Source: Hyphomicrobiales bacterium (lineage in GTDB: Bacteria > Pseudomonadota > Alphaproteobacteria > Rhizobiales > Devosiaceae). Taken from it: DNA of 5,721 nt. The DNA is taken from NCBI GenBank assembly GCA_015487515.1, contig WFPQ01000197.1:1-5721 (forward strand), read 5' to 3'. Positions within the stretch are counted from its first letter, which is position 1, and each line of letters starts with the position of its first letter. Shown in pieces: positions 1 through 5,520 of the stretch. A program made the position numbers and the translations under genes. Below the pieces are notes generated by a model. It was not told the DNA's origin. It saw nothing but the letters and a program-made list of their open reading frames with translations, and ran no database searches.

Positions 1-134
1 CCTTTGCATCAATGCCCGAGGTCAAGGCGATTTTTCCGGGAATTGACCAGGTCATAATCTACCTGGTCGCGGTGGTGATCCTGCTGGTGCGTCCGCGCGG
101 ACTTATGGGCAAGAGCGGTGTGATGGAGAATTGA
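1..134 (+). CDS. livH: Branched-chain amino acid ABC transporter permease, LivH-like, 3' end only
   Basis: Only the last 43 codons are present, read in the frame that starts at base 3 and ends in TGA at 132-134. The peptide has a hydrophobic stretch ([19 protein letters not shown]) followed by a short polar tail (MGKSGVMEN). A last membrane helix followed by RPRGL and a small cytoplasmic tail is the usual C-terminus of LivH-type inner-membrane permeases of the branched-chain (HAAT) ABC family. The next gene, a LivM permease, starts one base after the stop, which supports the assignment because livH normally precedes livM. LivH and LivM form the transmembrane channel together. The substrate cannot be judged from this fragment. 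The start and any upstream binding-protein gene lie outside the window. Confidence 0.85.
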   Translation, partial: FASMPEVKAIFPGIDQVIIYLVAVVILLVRPRGLMGKSGVMEN

Positions 135-135
135 T

Positions 136-1287
136 ATGCTGTTATTGCCAAAAAAAGAACTGATAACGTTTCTGATCTTTGCCCTCGTGGTTCTGACCAT
201 GCCGATCTGGCTGATTCCGTTCGGGGGAGCCTATCCCGGCCTGATGCAGAAATTTGCCATATTCGGACTTATGGCCGTGGGTTTTAACATACTGTTCGGG
301 CTTACGGGCTATCTGAGCTTTGGCCATGCGGCATTCTTGGGGGTTGGCTCCTATACGGCTGTCTGGTCATTCAAGCTGCTGACCATGAATGCCCTGCCGG
401 CCGTCATTTTCGCCATCATCTTTTCCGGCCTTTTTGCACTGGCGATCGGCTATGTTTCCCTGAGGCGGTCGGGCATATATTTTTCCATTCTCACCCTGGC
501 CTTTGCCCAGATGAGTTATAACCTGGCCTATTCGGTGCTTACCCCGATAACCAATGGAGAAACCGGACTGGCGCTTACCCTGCAGGATCCGAGGGTGCTT
601 GACCTGGCCTTTGCGGAAAGGGGAGCCGGTTTGCCTCCGGTCACCCTGTTTGGCCTGGACATGGCCGGATATTGGGGGTTTTACTTTACCGCCGTCATAT
701 TGATAATCGGCTATTTCATTGCCCAGAAGATTGCCGTTTCTCCCTTCGGGATGATGCTCAAGGGCATAAAGTCCAACCAGAACCGCATGGGATATACGGG
801 GTTCAATACCAAGCCCTATACCCTGGCCGCATTCGTGATATCGGGAATGTATGCGGGGCTGGCCGGTGGCCTGCTGGCGGTGACCGATCCGCTGGCCGGG
901 GCCGAAAGAATGCAATGGACCGCCTCGGGCGAGGTGGTTCTGATGGTGGTGCTTGGTGGTATCGGAACCATGTTCGGACCGGTATTGGGGGCATGGATAA
1001 TCGAATATTTCTCGAATATCTTTTCGGCCATCAACGAGGGCATATTGCATGACGTGTTCGGCTTTCTGCCCACGAGCGTGCAGGATTTCATAGTGCCGAT
1101 ACTGGCATTGTTCGTCGGGGAGGGGTGGGAACTGACCCTGGGCCTGATGTTCATGCTGGTGGTGATATTCCTGCCCGGTGGCCTCATAGAAGGCTACAGG
1201 AGAATAATGGCCAGACTTGGCGGAGATCGGGAAAATGGGAAATCTGATGCAAAACAGCCGGTGGCTGAAAAGGCGGAGGATGAATGA
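136..1287 (+). CDS. livM: Branched-chain amino acid ABC transporter permease, LivM-like
   Basis: This 383-residue inner-membrane protein would be the second channel subunit of a HAAT-type importer, partnering LivH and the two ATPases downstream. Family hallmarks are visible: [16 protein letters not shown] (58-73), matching the LivM G-x-LS-x-GHAAF signature; [18 protein letters not shown] (109-126); the coupling-loop-like stretch [18 protein letters not shown] (216-233), then [12 protein letters not shown]; and [13 protein letters not shown] (274-286). Hydrophobic segments lie roughly at 9-29, 40-56, 87-106, 114-136, 182-199, 228-250, 266-290 and 317-348. The tail from about 360 is short, charged and probably cytoplasmic. 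The ATG has a good ribosome site, GGAG at 125-128 with 7 bases of spacing, inside the end of livH, so the two are probably translationally coupled. Length is normal for the family. The solute could be a branched-chain amino acid, another amino acid, an amide or urea. A run of seven A at 150-156 lies near the start but the frame is intact. Confidence 0.93.
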   Translation: MLLLPKKELITFLIFALVVLTMPIWLIPFGGAYPGLMQKFAIFGLMAVGFNILFGLTGYLSFGHAAFLGVGSYTAVWSFKLLTMNALPAVIFAIIFSGLFALAIGYVSLRRSGIYFSILTLAFAQMSYNLAYSVLTPITNGETGLALTLQDPRVLDLAFAERGAGLPPVTLFGLDMAGYWGFYFTAVILIIGYFIAQKIAVSPFGMMLKGIKSNQNRMGYTGFNTKPYTLAAFVISGMYAGLAGGLLAVTDPLAGAERMQWTASGEVVLMVVLGGIGTMFGPVLGAWIIEYFSNIFSAINEGILHDVFGFLPTSVQDFIVPILALFVGEGWELTLGLMFMLVVIFLPGGLIEGYRRIMARLGGDRENGKSDAKQPVAEKAEDE

Positions 1288-2060
1288 TGTCTACTGCCAA
1301 GCATAATACGGTCTTGCACGTTGCCGATGTTCACATGCGCTTTGGAGGATTGCACGCCCTTGCGGATATCGACCTGGAGGTGGAAGAGGGAAAGATCCAT
1401 GCCATAATCGGTCCGAACGGGGCCGGCAAGTCCACATTGCTCAATGTCTGCGTGGGGCGCCTGGCGCCGACCAGCGGGGCGGTGGTCTTTGACGGACAGG
1501 TAATAACCGGCATGAAACCACACCAGATAAACCAGATAGGGGTGGCAAGGGTTTTCCAGACCCCGGAGATATTTGCCGAACTTTCCGTTCTGGAAAATGT
1601 CATGGCACCGGCATTTGCCAAGCGGGACGGGGCATTCAAGCTCAATTTCATGAAAAATCTCGCACGGGAGAGCGAGATACGTGAAGAAGCAGAGCATTTC
1701 ATCGAGGATGTGGGCATGAAGGCCGAGCTGGAAACGCCGGCCGGCTCCCTTTCCCGGGGGGACAAGCGGCGTCTCGAACTTGCCATGTGCCTGATCCAGC
1801 ATCCAAAGCTGCTGCTTCTGGATGAACCCACCGCCGGCATGTCCCGCCATGATACCAACACCACCATCGAGCTGTTGAAAAAAATCAAGGAGAGGGGGAT
1901 GACAAAGGTCATCATAGAACATGACATGCACGTGGTGTTTTCGCTGGCGGACAAGATTTCGGTCCTGGCCCAGGGCAGGATAATTGCCGAGGGAGACCCG
2001 GAGACGGTCAGAAACGACCCCGAAGTGAAAAAAGCCTATCTTGGAGGGGCCCATGAGTAG
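1284..2060 (+). CDS. livG: Branched-chain amino acid ABC transporter ATP-binding protein, LivG-like
   Basis: A 258-residue cytoplasmic ATPase that would pair with LivF to power the LivH/LivM channel. Motifs in order: Walker [10 protein letters not shown] (43-51), Q-loop glutamine in VFQTPEIF (Q92), signature [12 protein letters not shown] (156-167), Walker B LLLLDEP with the catalytic glutamate (176-182, E181), and switch histidine in IEHDM (H213). The C-terminus YLGGAHE is typical of LivG/LivF proteins. The signature LSRGD departs from the generic LSGGQ, but LivG proteins commonly vary here. The start is ambiguous. ATG at 1284 overlaps the livM stop by 4 bases (ATGA), while a second ATG follows at once at 1287. 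The Shine-Dalgarno GGAGGA (1275-1280) is only 3 bases from the first but a more usual 6 bases from the second, so translation may begin at 1287 with one residue fewer. The coupling to livM shows a shared operon. Confidence 0.94.
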   Translation: MMSTAKHNTVLHVADVHMRFGGLHALADIDLEVEEGKIHAIIGPNGAGKSTLLNVCVGRLAPTSGAVVFDGQVITGMKPHQINQIGVARVFQTPEIFAELSVLENVMAPAFAKRDGAFKLNFMKNLARESEIREEAEHFIEDVGMKAELETPAGSLSRGDKRRLELAMCLIQHPKLLLLDEPTAGMSRHDTNTTIELLKKIKERGMTKVIIEHDMHVVFSLADKISVLAQGRIIAEGDPETVRNDPEVKKAYLGGAHE

Positions 2061-2832
2061 GGAAGCAAGAGAGACCGTGGCAGGGGAACGGTCAGAAAAT
2101 GACGAAGTCACCTCCAGGCCGGCGGAAGAAAGGTTTTTCCGTGCGGATGACATTCATTCATATTACGGGGAAAGCTATATCGTTCAGGGGGTTTCCCTGG
2201 AACTGGACAAGGGGGATATCCTTGCCCTTCTGGGGCGCAATGGCTCCGGAAAGACCTCGACATTGCGAACCATCGCCCGTACCGATTATCCGGAATTGCG
2301 CAAGGGACAGATCTGGCTCGATGGCAGCCCCCTGCACGAGATGAAGGTTCACGAGGCCGCCCTTTGCGGAATTCAGCTGGTGCCCGAGGATCGCAGGATC
2401 ATCGAGGGGTTGAGCGTGGAGGAAAACATAGAGCTTGCCCGGGTGGCGGAGGGCCATGGATGGGACATTGAAAAGATCTATGGGCATTTTCCACGTCTTG
2501 CCGAACGGCGCAAGCAGGACGGGGTTACCCTTTCGGGGGGAGAGCAGCAGATGCTGGCCATTGCCCGCGCCCTGTCGCGGGATGTCAAGCTGCTGTTGCT
2601 GGACGAGCCCTATGAGGGGCTCGCGCCGGTCATAGTGGAGGAAATCGAAAAGATCCTGCTCGAGATCAAGGAGGCGGGTATCACGACCATAATAGTCGAG
2701 CAGAACGTGATTGCGGCCCTTAAGCTTGCCAATAAGGCGGTTATCCTGGATACGGGGGTGGTGGCTTTCACCGGGACGGCAAAAGAGGTTCTGGACAGTG
2801 AGGAACTGCGGCAGGAATATCTGATGATCTGA
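2053..2832 (+). CDS. livF: Branched-chain amino acid ABC transporter ATP-binding protein, LivF-like
   Basis: A 259-residue second ATPase of the importer. Motifs: Walker A GRNGSGKT (61-68), VPEDRRI (110-116) at the place of the family's VPEGRRI, signature LSGGEQQ (160-166), Walker B KLLLLDEP (179-186, E185), then YEGLAP, and VEQN (215-218), where LivF proteins normally carry glutamine instead of the switch histidine. I chose ATG 2053 because GGAGG at 2043-2047 sits 5 bases upstream. The in-frame TTG at 2041 lies before that site and has no good ribosome site of its own. The start overlaps the end of livG by 8 bases, so coupling is expected. The first 27 residues are polar, rich in E, R and S, and precede the usual LivF beginning (RADDIHSYYG), so the protein has a short N-terminal extension of unknown role. 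It is the last gene of the importer operon: a 171-base gap follows. Confidence 0.94.
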   Translation: MSREARETVAGERSENDEVTSRPAEERFFRADDIHSYYGESYIVQGVSLELDKGDILALLGRNGSGKTSTLRTIARTDYPELRKGQIWLDGSPLHEMKVHEAALCGIQLVPEDRRIIEGLSVEENIELARVAEGHGWDIEKIYGHFPRLAERRKQDGVTLSGGEQQMLAIARALSRDVKLLLLDEPYEGLAPVIVEEIEKILLEIKEAGITTIIVEQNVIAALKLANKAVILDTGVVAFTGTAKEVLDSEELRQEYLMI

Positions 2833-2911
2833 ATGGCAGCCGGGTTGCTGGTTGATTGAACCTGCAGGTCGGGTAAGCTGTGAATCGCGAGTTTCAGGAA
2901 TTTGCTGCCAT
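2833..2911. repeat. 8-bp inverted repeat with widely spaced arms, enclosing a 10-bp palindrome
   Basis: ATGGCAGC at 2833-2840 is the exact reverse complement of GCTGCCAT at 2904-2911, with 63 bases between. Inside lie the perfect 10-bp palindrome ACCTGCAGGT (2860-2869) and a small GGTT/AACC stem (2850-2853 with 2859-2862). The left arm overlaps the candidate sigma-54 element. The arms could pair in RNA to form a branched fold at the 3' end of the liv transcript, or be two sites for a DNA-binding protein. No T-run follows, so this is not a classical intrinsic terminator. Confidence 0.45.
2834..2849 (+). promoter_or_regulatory. Candidate sigma-54 (-24/-12) promoter upstream of acs
   Basis: TGGCAG, five bases, then TTGCT, directly after the livF stop. 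This fits the RpoN pattern TGGCAC-N5-TTGC(A/T) with one mismatch, and the invariant GG (2835-2836) and GC (2847-2848) are 12 bases apart as required. Transcription would start near 2860, giving an untranslated leader of about 144 bases before acs. RpoN promoters need an activator bound upstream, which here would fall inside livF; I identified no such site. The match could be chance. An alternative sigma-70-like pair, TTGAAA (2943-2948) and GTTAAT (2967-2972) 18 bases apart, is also present but weak. Confidence 0.4.
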
Positions 2912-2963
2912 CACCGTATATCAGGGGTTCGGGCGCTGATTGTTGAAATGATTAATGAAAATC

Positions 2964-3003
2964 CAGGTTAATCTGATTGAGAACAGGTAAATCTGATTGA
3001 GAA
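2964..3003 (+). repeat. Two tandem 20-bp direct repeats ending at the acs start codon
   Basis: The unit CAGGTTAATCTGATTGAGAA (2964-2983) is followed without a gap by a second copy (2984-3003) that differs only at the sixth base (A instead of T). The second copy ends on the base before the acs ATG. The core TGATTGA recurs at 2853-2859, 2974-2980 and 2994-3000, and TGATTG also at 2937-2942. The 20-bp period is close to two helical turns, so the copies would face the same side of the DNA, as expected for paired regulator sites. It could also be a simple replication duplication. The repeat occupies the whole ribosome-binding region and offers only a poor Shine-Dalgarno (TTGAG). Confidence 0.85.
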
Positions 3004-4962
3004 ATGGACAGGCAAATGCAAAGGGAAATTTTCTATCCGCCGGCCAGCATCGTTGAAAACACCCATGTTACAGCCGAGCAGTATGAAGAGATGTACAAAC
3101 GCTCGATTGCCGACCCGGATGCATTCTGGGCCGAGCAGGCCAGGAGGCTGGACTGGATAAAGCCTTTTACCAAGGTAAAGAATACCAGTTTTGAATATCC
3201 CGATGTTTTCGTGAAATGGTTCGAGGATGGAGAACTGAACGTATCGGCCAATTGCATTGACCGTCACCTTGAAAGCCTTGGGGACAAGCCCGCGATCATC
3301 TGGGAGCCGGACGAACCGGACGAGGAAAGCAGGACCATAACCTATGGGGAACTGCACAGGAGGGTTTGCAGTTTTGCCAATGTCCTTAAAAAACTGGGGG
3401 TCAGCAAGGGGGACAGGGTAACGATTTATCTGCCCATGATACCGGAGGCCGCCTATGCCATGCTGGCCTGTGCCCGCATCGGGGCCATTCATTCGGTGGT
3501 GTTTGCGGGCTTTTCTCCCGAGGCCCTGGCCGGACGCATTGTCAATTGCAGGTCGGACTTTGTCATTACCGCCGATCAGGGCCGGCGGGCCGGCAAGCAT
3601 GTGCCGCTTAAGTCCAACGTTGATGCAGCATTGAAAACCGCCAGCGACGTGGCAAGGGTGCTGGTGGTCAGGAATACCGGGGCCGAGGTCGAAATGGTCC
3701 AGGGGCGCGATGTCTGGCTGCACGAGGAACTGGAGGGCGTCAATGAAACGTGCGAACCCGAAACCATGAACGCGGAGGATCCGCTGTTCATTCTTTACAC
3801 TTCGGGTTCGACCGGAACTCCGAAAGGGGTCCTGCACACATCCGGGGGCTATCTCACCTATGCGTCGCTGGCCCACCAGCTCAATTTCGATTATCACCAG
3901 GGCGAAATCTACTGGTGCACGGCCGATGTGGGCTGGGTCACCGGCCATTCCTACGTGGTTTACGGGCCCCTGGCCAACGGGGCGACCACCGTCATGTTCG
4001 AGGGGGTTCCAAACTATCCGGATGCCTCGCGATTCTGGAAGATTGTCGACAAGCACAAGATAAATATCTTTCATTCGGCCCCGACTGCCATTCGGGCCCT
4101 GATGGGGGCGGGCGACCATTTCGTTGACAGTGCCGACCTTTCATCATTAAAGGCCATCGGAACGGTTGGCGAGCCGATAAACCCGGAGGCCTGGCACTGG
4201 TATTATACCAAGGTCGGGCGGGGCAATTGCGTGCTCATCGACAGTTGGTGGCAGACGGAAACCGGTGGTTCCATGATAACCGCCTTTCCGGCGGCAACCC
4301 CCACCAAGCCCGGCTCGGCCAGCAAGCCGTTTTTCGGGGTGCAGCCGGTCATTCTCGATCCGCAGACGGGCAGGGAGATCACCGACATGGAGGCTGAAGG
4401 GGTTCTGGCCATAAGGGATAGCTGGCCGGGGCAGATGCGCACGGTTTACGGCAATCACGAGCGCTTTGTTGCCACCTATTTCGAGGAATATAAGGGATTC
4501 TATTTTACCGGTGACGGGGTAAAGCGCGATTCTGACGGCTATTACTGGATCACCGGCAGGGTGGATGACGTATTGAATGTTTCGGGGCACCGGATGGGAA
4601 CGGCGGAAATTGAAAGCGCGCTGGTTTCCCATCCCAAGGTTTCCGAAGCTGCCGTGGTTGGTTACCCCCACGATATAAAGGGACAGGGCATCTATTGTTA
4701 CGTGACCCTGATGAGCGGTGAAAATCCGTCCGGGGAACTGGAAGGGGAACTGAAGAACTGGGTCAGAAAGGAAATCGGTCCGATCTGCACCCCCGATCTC
4801 ATTCAGTTCGCTCCCGGTTTGCCAAAGACCCGTTCCGGCAAGATCATGCGTCGCATATTGCGCAAGGTTGCCGAAAACGACTATTCCAATCTTGGCGATA
4901 CCTCGACCCTGGCCGATCCCGGGGTGGTTGATGATCTGATAGAAAACCGCAAGAACCGTTAG
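3004..4962 (+). CDS. acs: Acetyl-CoA synthetase (acetate--CoA ligase, AMP-forming)
   Basis: A 652-residue cytoplasmic enzyme, the same length as E. coli Acs as I recall it and readily aligned along its whole length. It converts acetate, ATP and CoA to acetyl-CoA, AMP and pyrophosphate through an acetyl-adenylate, feeding the TCA cycle and glyoxylate shunt. Visible features: N-terminal ACAS region with QYEEMY (26-31) and DWIKPF (50-55); P-loop [11 protein letters not shown] (265-275); acetate-pocket residues W311, V312, T313, V388 and W416, the tryptophan that restricts the pocket to acetate; [13 protein letters not shown] (518-530) at the domain hinge; and the C-terminal PKTRSGK with catalytic lysine K613 (codon 4840-4842). 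In characterised homologues that lysine is switched off by acetylation. An in-frame stop at 2998-3000 limits the start to 3004 or the nearby ATG at 3016, which would give 648 residues. Neither has a strong Shine-Dalgarno. The gene is 171 bases from livF and probably has its own promoter. Confidence 0.97.
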   Translation: MDRQMQREIFYPPASIVENTHVTAEQYEEMYKRSIADPDAFWAEQARRLDWIKPFTKVKNTSFEYPDVFVKWFEDGELNVSANCIDRHLESLGDKPAIIWEPDEPDEESRTITYGELHRRVCSFANVLKKLGVSKGDRVTIYLPMIPEAAYAMLACARIGAIHSVVFAGFSPEALAGRIVNCRSDFVITADQGRRAGKHVPLKSNVDAALKTASDVARVLVVRNTGAEVEMVQGRDVWLHEELEGVNETCEPETMNAEDPLFILYTSGSTGTPKGVLHTSGGYLTYASLAHQLNFDYHQGEIYWCTADVGWVTGHSYVVYGPLANGATTVMFEGVPNYPDASRFWKIVDKHKINIFHSAPTAIRALMGAGDHFVDSADLSSLKAIGTVGEPINPEAWHWYYTKVGRGNCVLIDSWWQTETGGSMITAFPAATPTKPGSASKPFFGVQPVILDPQTGREITDMEAEGVLAIRDSWPGQMRTVYGNHERFVATYFEEYKGFYFTGDGVKRDSDGYYWITGRVDDVLNVSGHRMGTAEIESALVSHPKVSEAAVVGYPHDIKGQGIYCYVTLMSGENPSGELEGELKNWVRKEIGPICTPDLIQFAPGLPKTRSGKIMRRILRKVAENDYSNLGDTSTLADPGVVDDLIENRKNR

Positions 4963-4973
4963 GGGCATTTGCA

Positions 4974-5042
4974 ACCTGTCCTTGCTAGACAGGTCCGCAG
5001 TCTTGCAGCGGCTCCGGGGTTTGTGACGGATCCGAGGTTTTT
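4974..5042 (+). terminator. Possible transcription end of acs: stacked hairpins
   Basis: Eleven bases after the acs stop, ACCTGTC (4974-4980) and GACAGGT (4988-4994) form a perfect 7-bp stem with a 7-base loop. A second small stem follows at once, CCGC (4995-4998) with GCGG (5008-5011). Neither has a T-run after it. A third, imperfect stem, CTC-C-GG (5012-5017, one bulged C) with CCGAG (5032-5036), is followed by five T at 5038-5042 and is the best place for intrinsic termination, although its 14-base loop makes it weak. The hairpins may instead protect the mRNA 3' end. Confidence 0.35.
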
Positions 5043-5155
5043 CATTATGTTGCCTTTGGAGCCTGTTCTTTATGGTCGGGGCGGGTGGCGTTTGACCGCG
5101 CCCGGGGCAGGGCGGTTGTCCGGGTGAGAAAATGAGGGATGCTGCAAGTTTTCGG

Positions 5156-5184
5156 TTGACGGGGAGGGGGCATGCTTTTATTCA
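5156..5184 (+). promoter_or_regulatory. Candidate sigma-70 promoter for tRNA-Val
   Basis: TTGACG (5156-5161, five of six matches to the -35 consensus) and TATTCA (5179-5184, a moderate -10) are separated by exactly 17 bases. Transcription would begin near 5191, about 70 bases before the mature tRNA. It is the best-matching promoter I found between acs and the tRNA. The intergenic stretch 4963-5259 otherwise holds only hairpins: those at the acs end, a GC-rich ACCGC/GCGGT stem (5095-5099 with 5112-5116), and the leader hairpin. I see no credible gene on either strand there. Confidence 0.45.
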
Positions 5185-5212
5185 TCGTTCCGCTGCCCGT
5201 CGGGTGGCCATG

Positions 5213-5257
5213 GGCGTGCCTTTGGGCCGGTTTGATTTGAAACCGTACGGGCATGCC
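5213..5257 (+). other. Leader hairpin directly upstream of tRNA-Val
   Basis: GGCGTGCC (5213-5220) can pair with GGCATGCC (5250-5257) over 8 positions with a single G-U pair. Nested inside, CGGTTT (5228-5233) pairs with AAACCG (5240-5245) around a 6-base loop. The outer stem closes two bases before the first base of the tRNA acceptor stem. If the candidate promoter is used, this structure is part of the tRNA precursor and would stack next to the RNase P cleavage point. The function is inferred from position only. Confidence 0.4.
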
Positions 5258-5259
5258 GG

Positions 5260-5335
5260 GGGCGGTTAGCTCAGTTGGTAGAGCATCTCGTTTACACCGA
5301 GAATGTCGGGAGTTCGAGCCTCTCACCGCCCACCA
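5260..5335 (+). tRNA. tRNA-Val (anticodon TAC), CCA encoded
   Basis: A complete cloverleaf can be drawn. Acceptor stem GGGCGGT (5260-5266) pairs with ACCGCCC (5325-5331). The D stem is GCTC/GAGC (5269-5272 with 5281-5284). The anticodon stem TCTCG/CGAGA (5286-5290 with 5298-5302) encloses loop TTTACAC with anticodon TAC at 5293-5295, which reads valine GUA and, by wobble modification, other GUN codons. The T stem GGGAG/CTCTC (5308-5312 with 5320-5324) has one G-U pair and encloses TTCGAGC. The discriminator base is A5332 and the CCA end (5333-5335) is encoded. No tRNA neighbour is seen in the window. Confidence 0.97.
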
Positions 5336-5469
5336 TCCCCGCTTTGTTTTCATGTTGTTCCCTGGCAGGTCAGACTGGCGCGGAAGTCTTGTGATCTGAC
5401 GGTTCATTGGCCTGGTTTCATCAGTGTTCTGCTTGTCTGATTTTGTCAAAAAACCGGATATCCATAACG

Positions 5470-5493
5470 GAAAATGGAATTTTCTTGTATAGT
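5470..5493 (+). promoter_or_regulatory. Possible promoter with operator-like palindrome for the 5521 gene
   Basis: TATAGT (5488-5493) is a good -10 hexamer 27 bases before the candidate ATG at 5521, but no convincing -35 lies 16-18 bases upstream. Where the spacer and -35 would be, GAAAAT (5470-5475) and ATTTTC (5479-5484) form a perfect inverted repeat around three bases, which looks like a small operator. A weak -35 combined with such a site suits an activated or repressed promoter. This is suggestive only. Confidence 0.25.
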
Positions 5494-5520
5494 GCTGTTT
5501 TTTGGGAATAGCCTGTCTGC

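Noticed and set aside
150..156. Run of seven A at the start of livM as a phase-variable slippage site
   Set aside because: It encodes two ordinary lysines, the frame is intact, and seven bases is short for convincing phase variation in a transport operon.
2041..2052. TTG start for livF four codons before the ATG
   Set aside because: The Shine-Dalgarno GGAGG is at 2043-2047, inside these codons, and is correctly spaced for ATG 2053.
1194..2153. 319-residue minus-strand open frame opposite livG
   Set aside because: It lies antisense to a clear ATPase with intact motifs and shows no recognisable domain or sensible start context.
2968..4119. 383-residue minus-strand open frame opposite acs
   Set aside because: It is a shadow of the acs reading frame. 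The + strand frame is a full, well-matched acetyl-CoA synthetase, and the antisense product is low-complexity and rich in H, P, G and R.
4147..4974. 275-residue minus-strand open frame opposite the 3' half of acs
   Set aside because: Same reason: an antisense shadow, with no ribosome site or domain seen.
5318..5335. tRNA-Val 3' end as a phage or island attachment site
   Set aside because: No integrase, no second copy of the tRNA 3' end and no change in base composition is visible downstream in the window.
5045..5449. 134-residue minus-strand open frame containing WWAVRGSNSRHSRCKRDALPT
   Set aside because: It runs antisense through tRNA-Val. That peptide is simply the reverse complement of the tRNA, a familiar source of false protein calls, and the rest has no protein character.
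5444..5449. Perfect TTGACA -35 box on the minus strand
   Set aside because: No acceptable -10 lies 16-18 bases further on and there is no minus-strand gene for it to drive.
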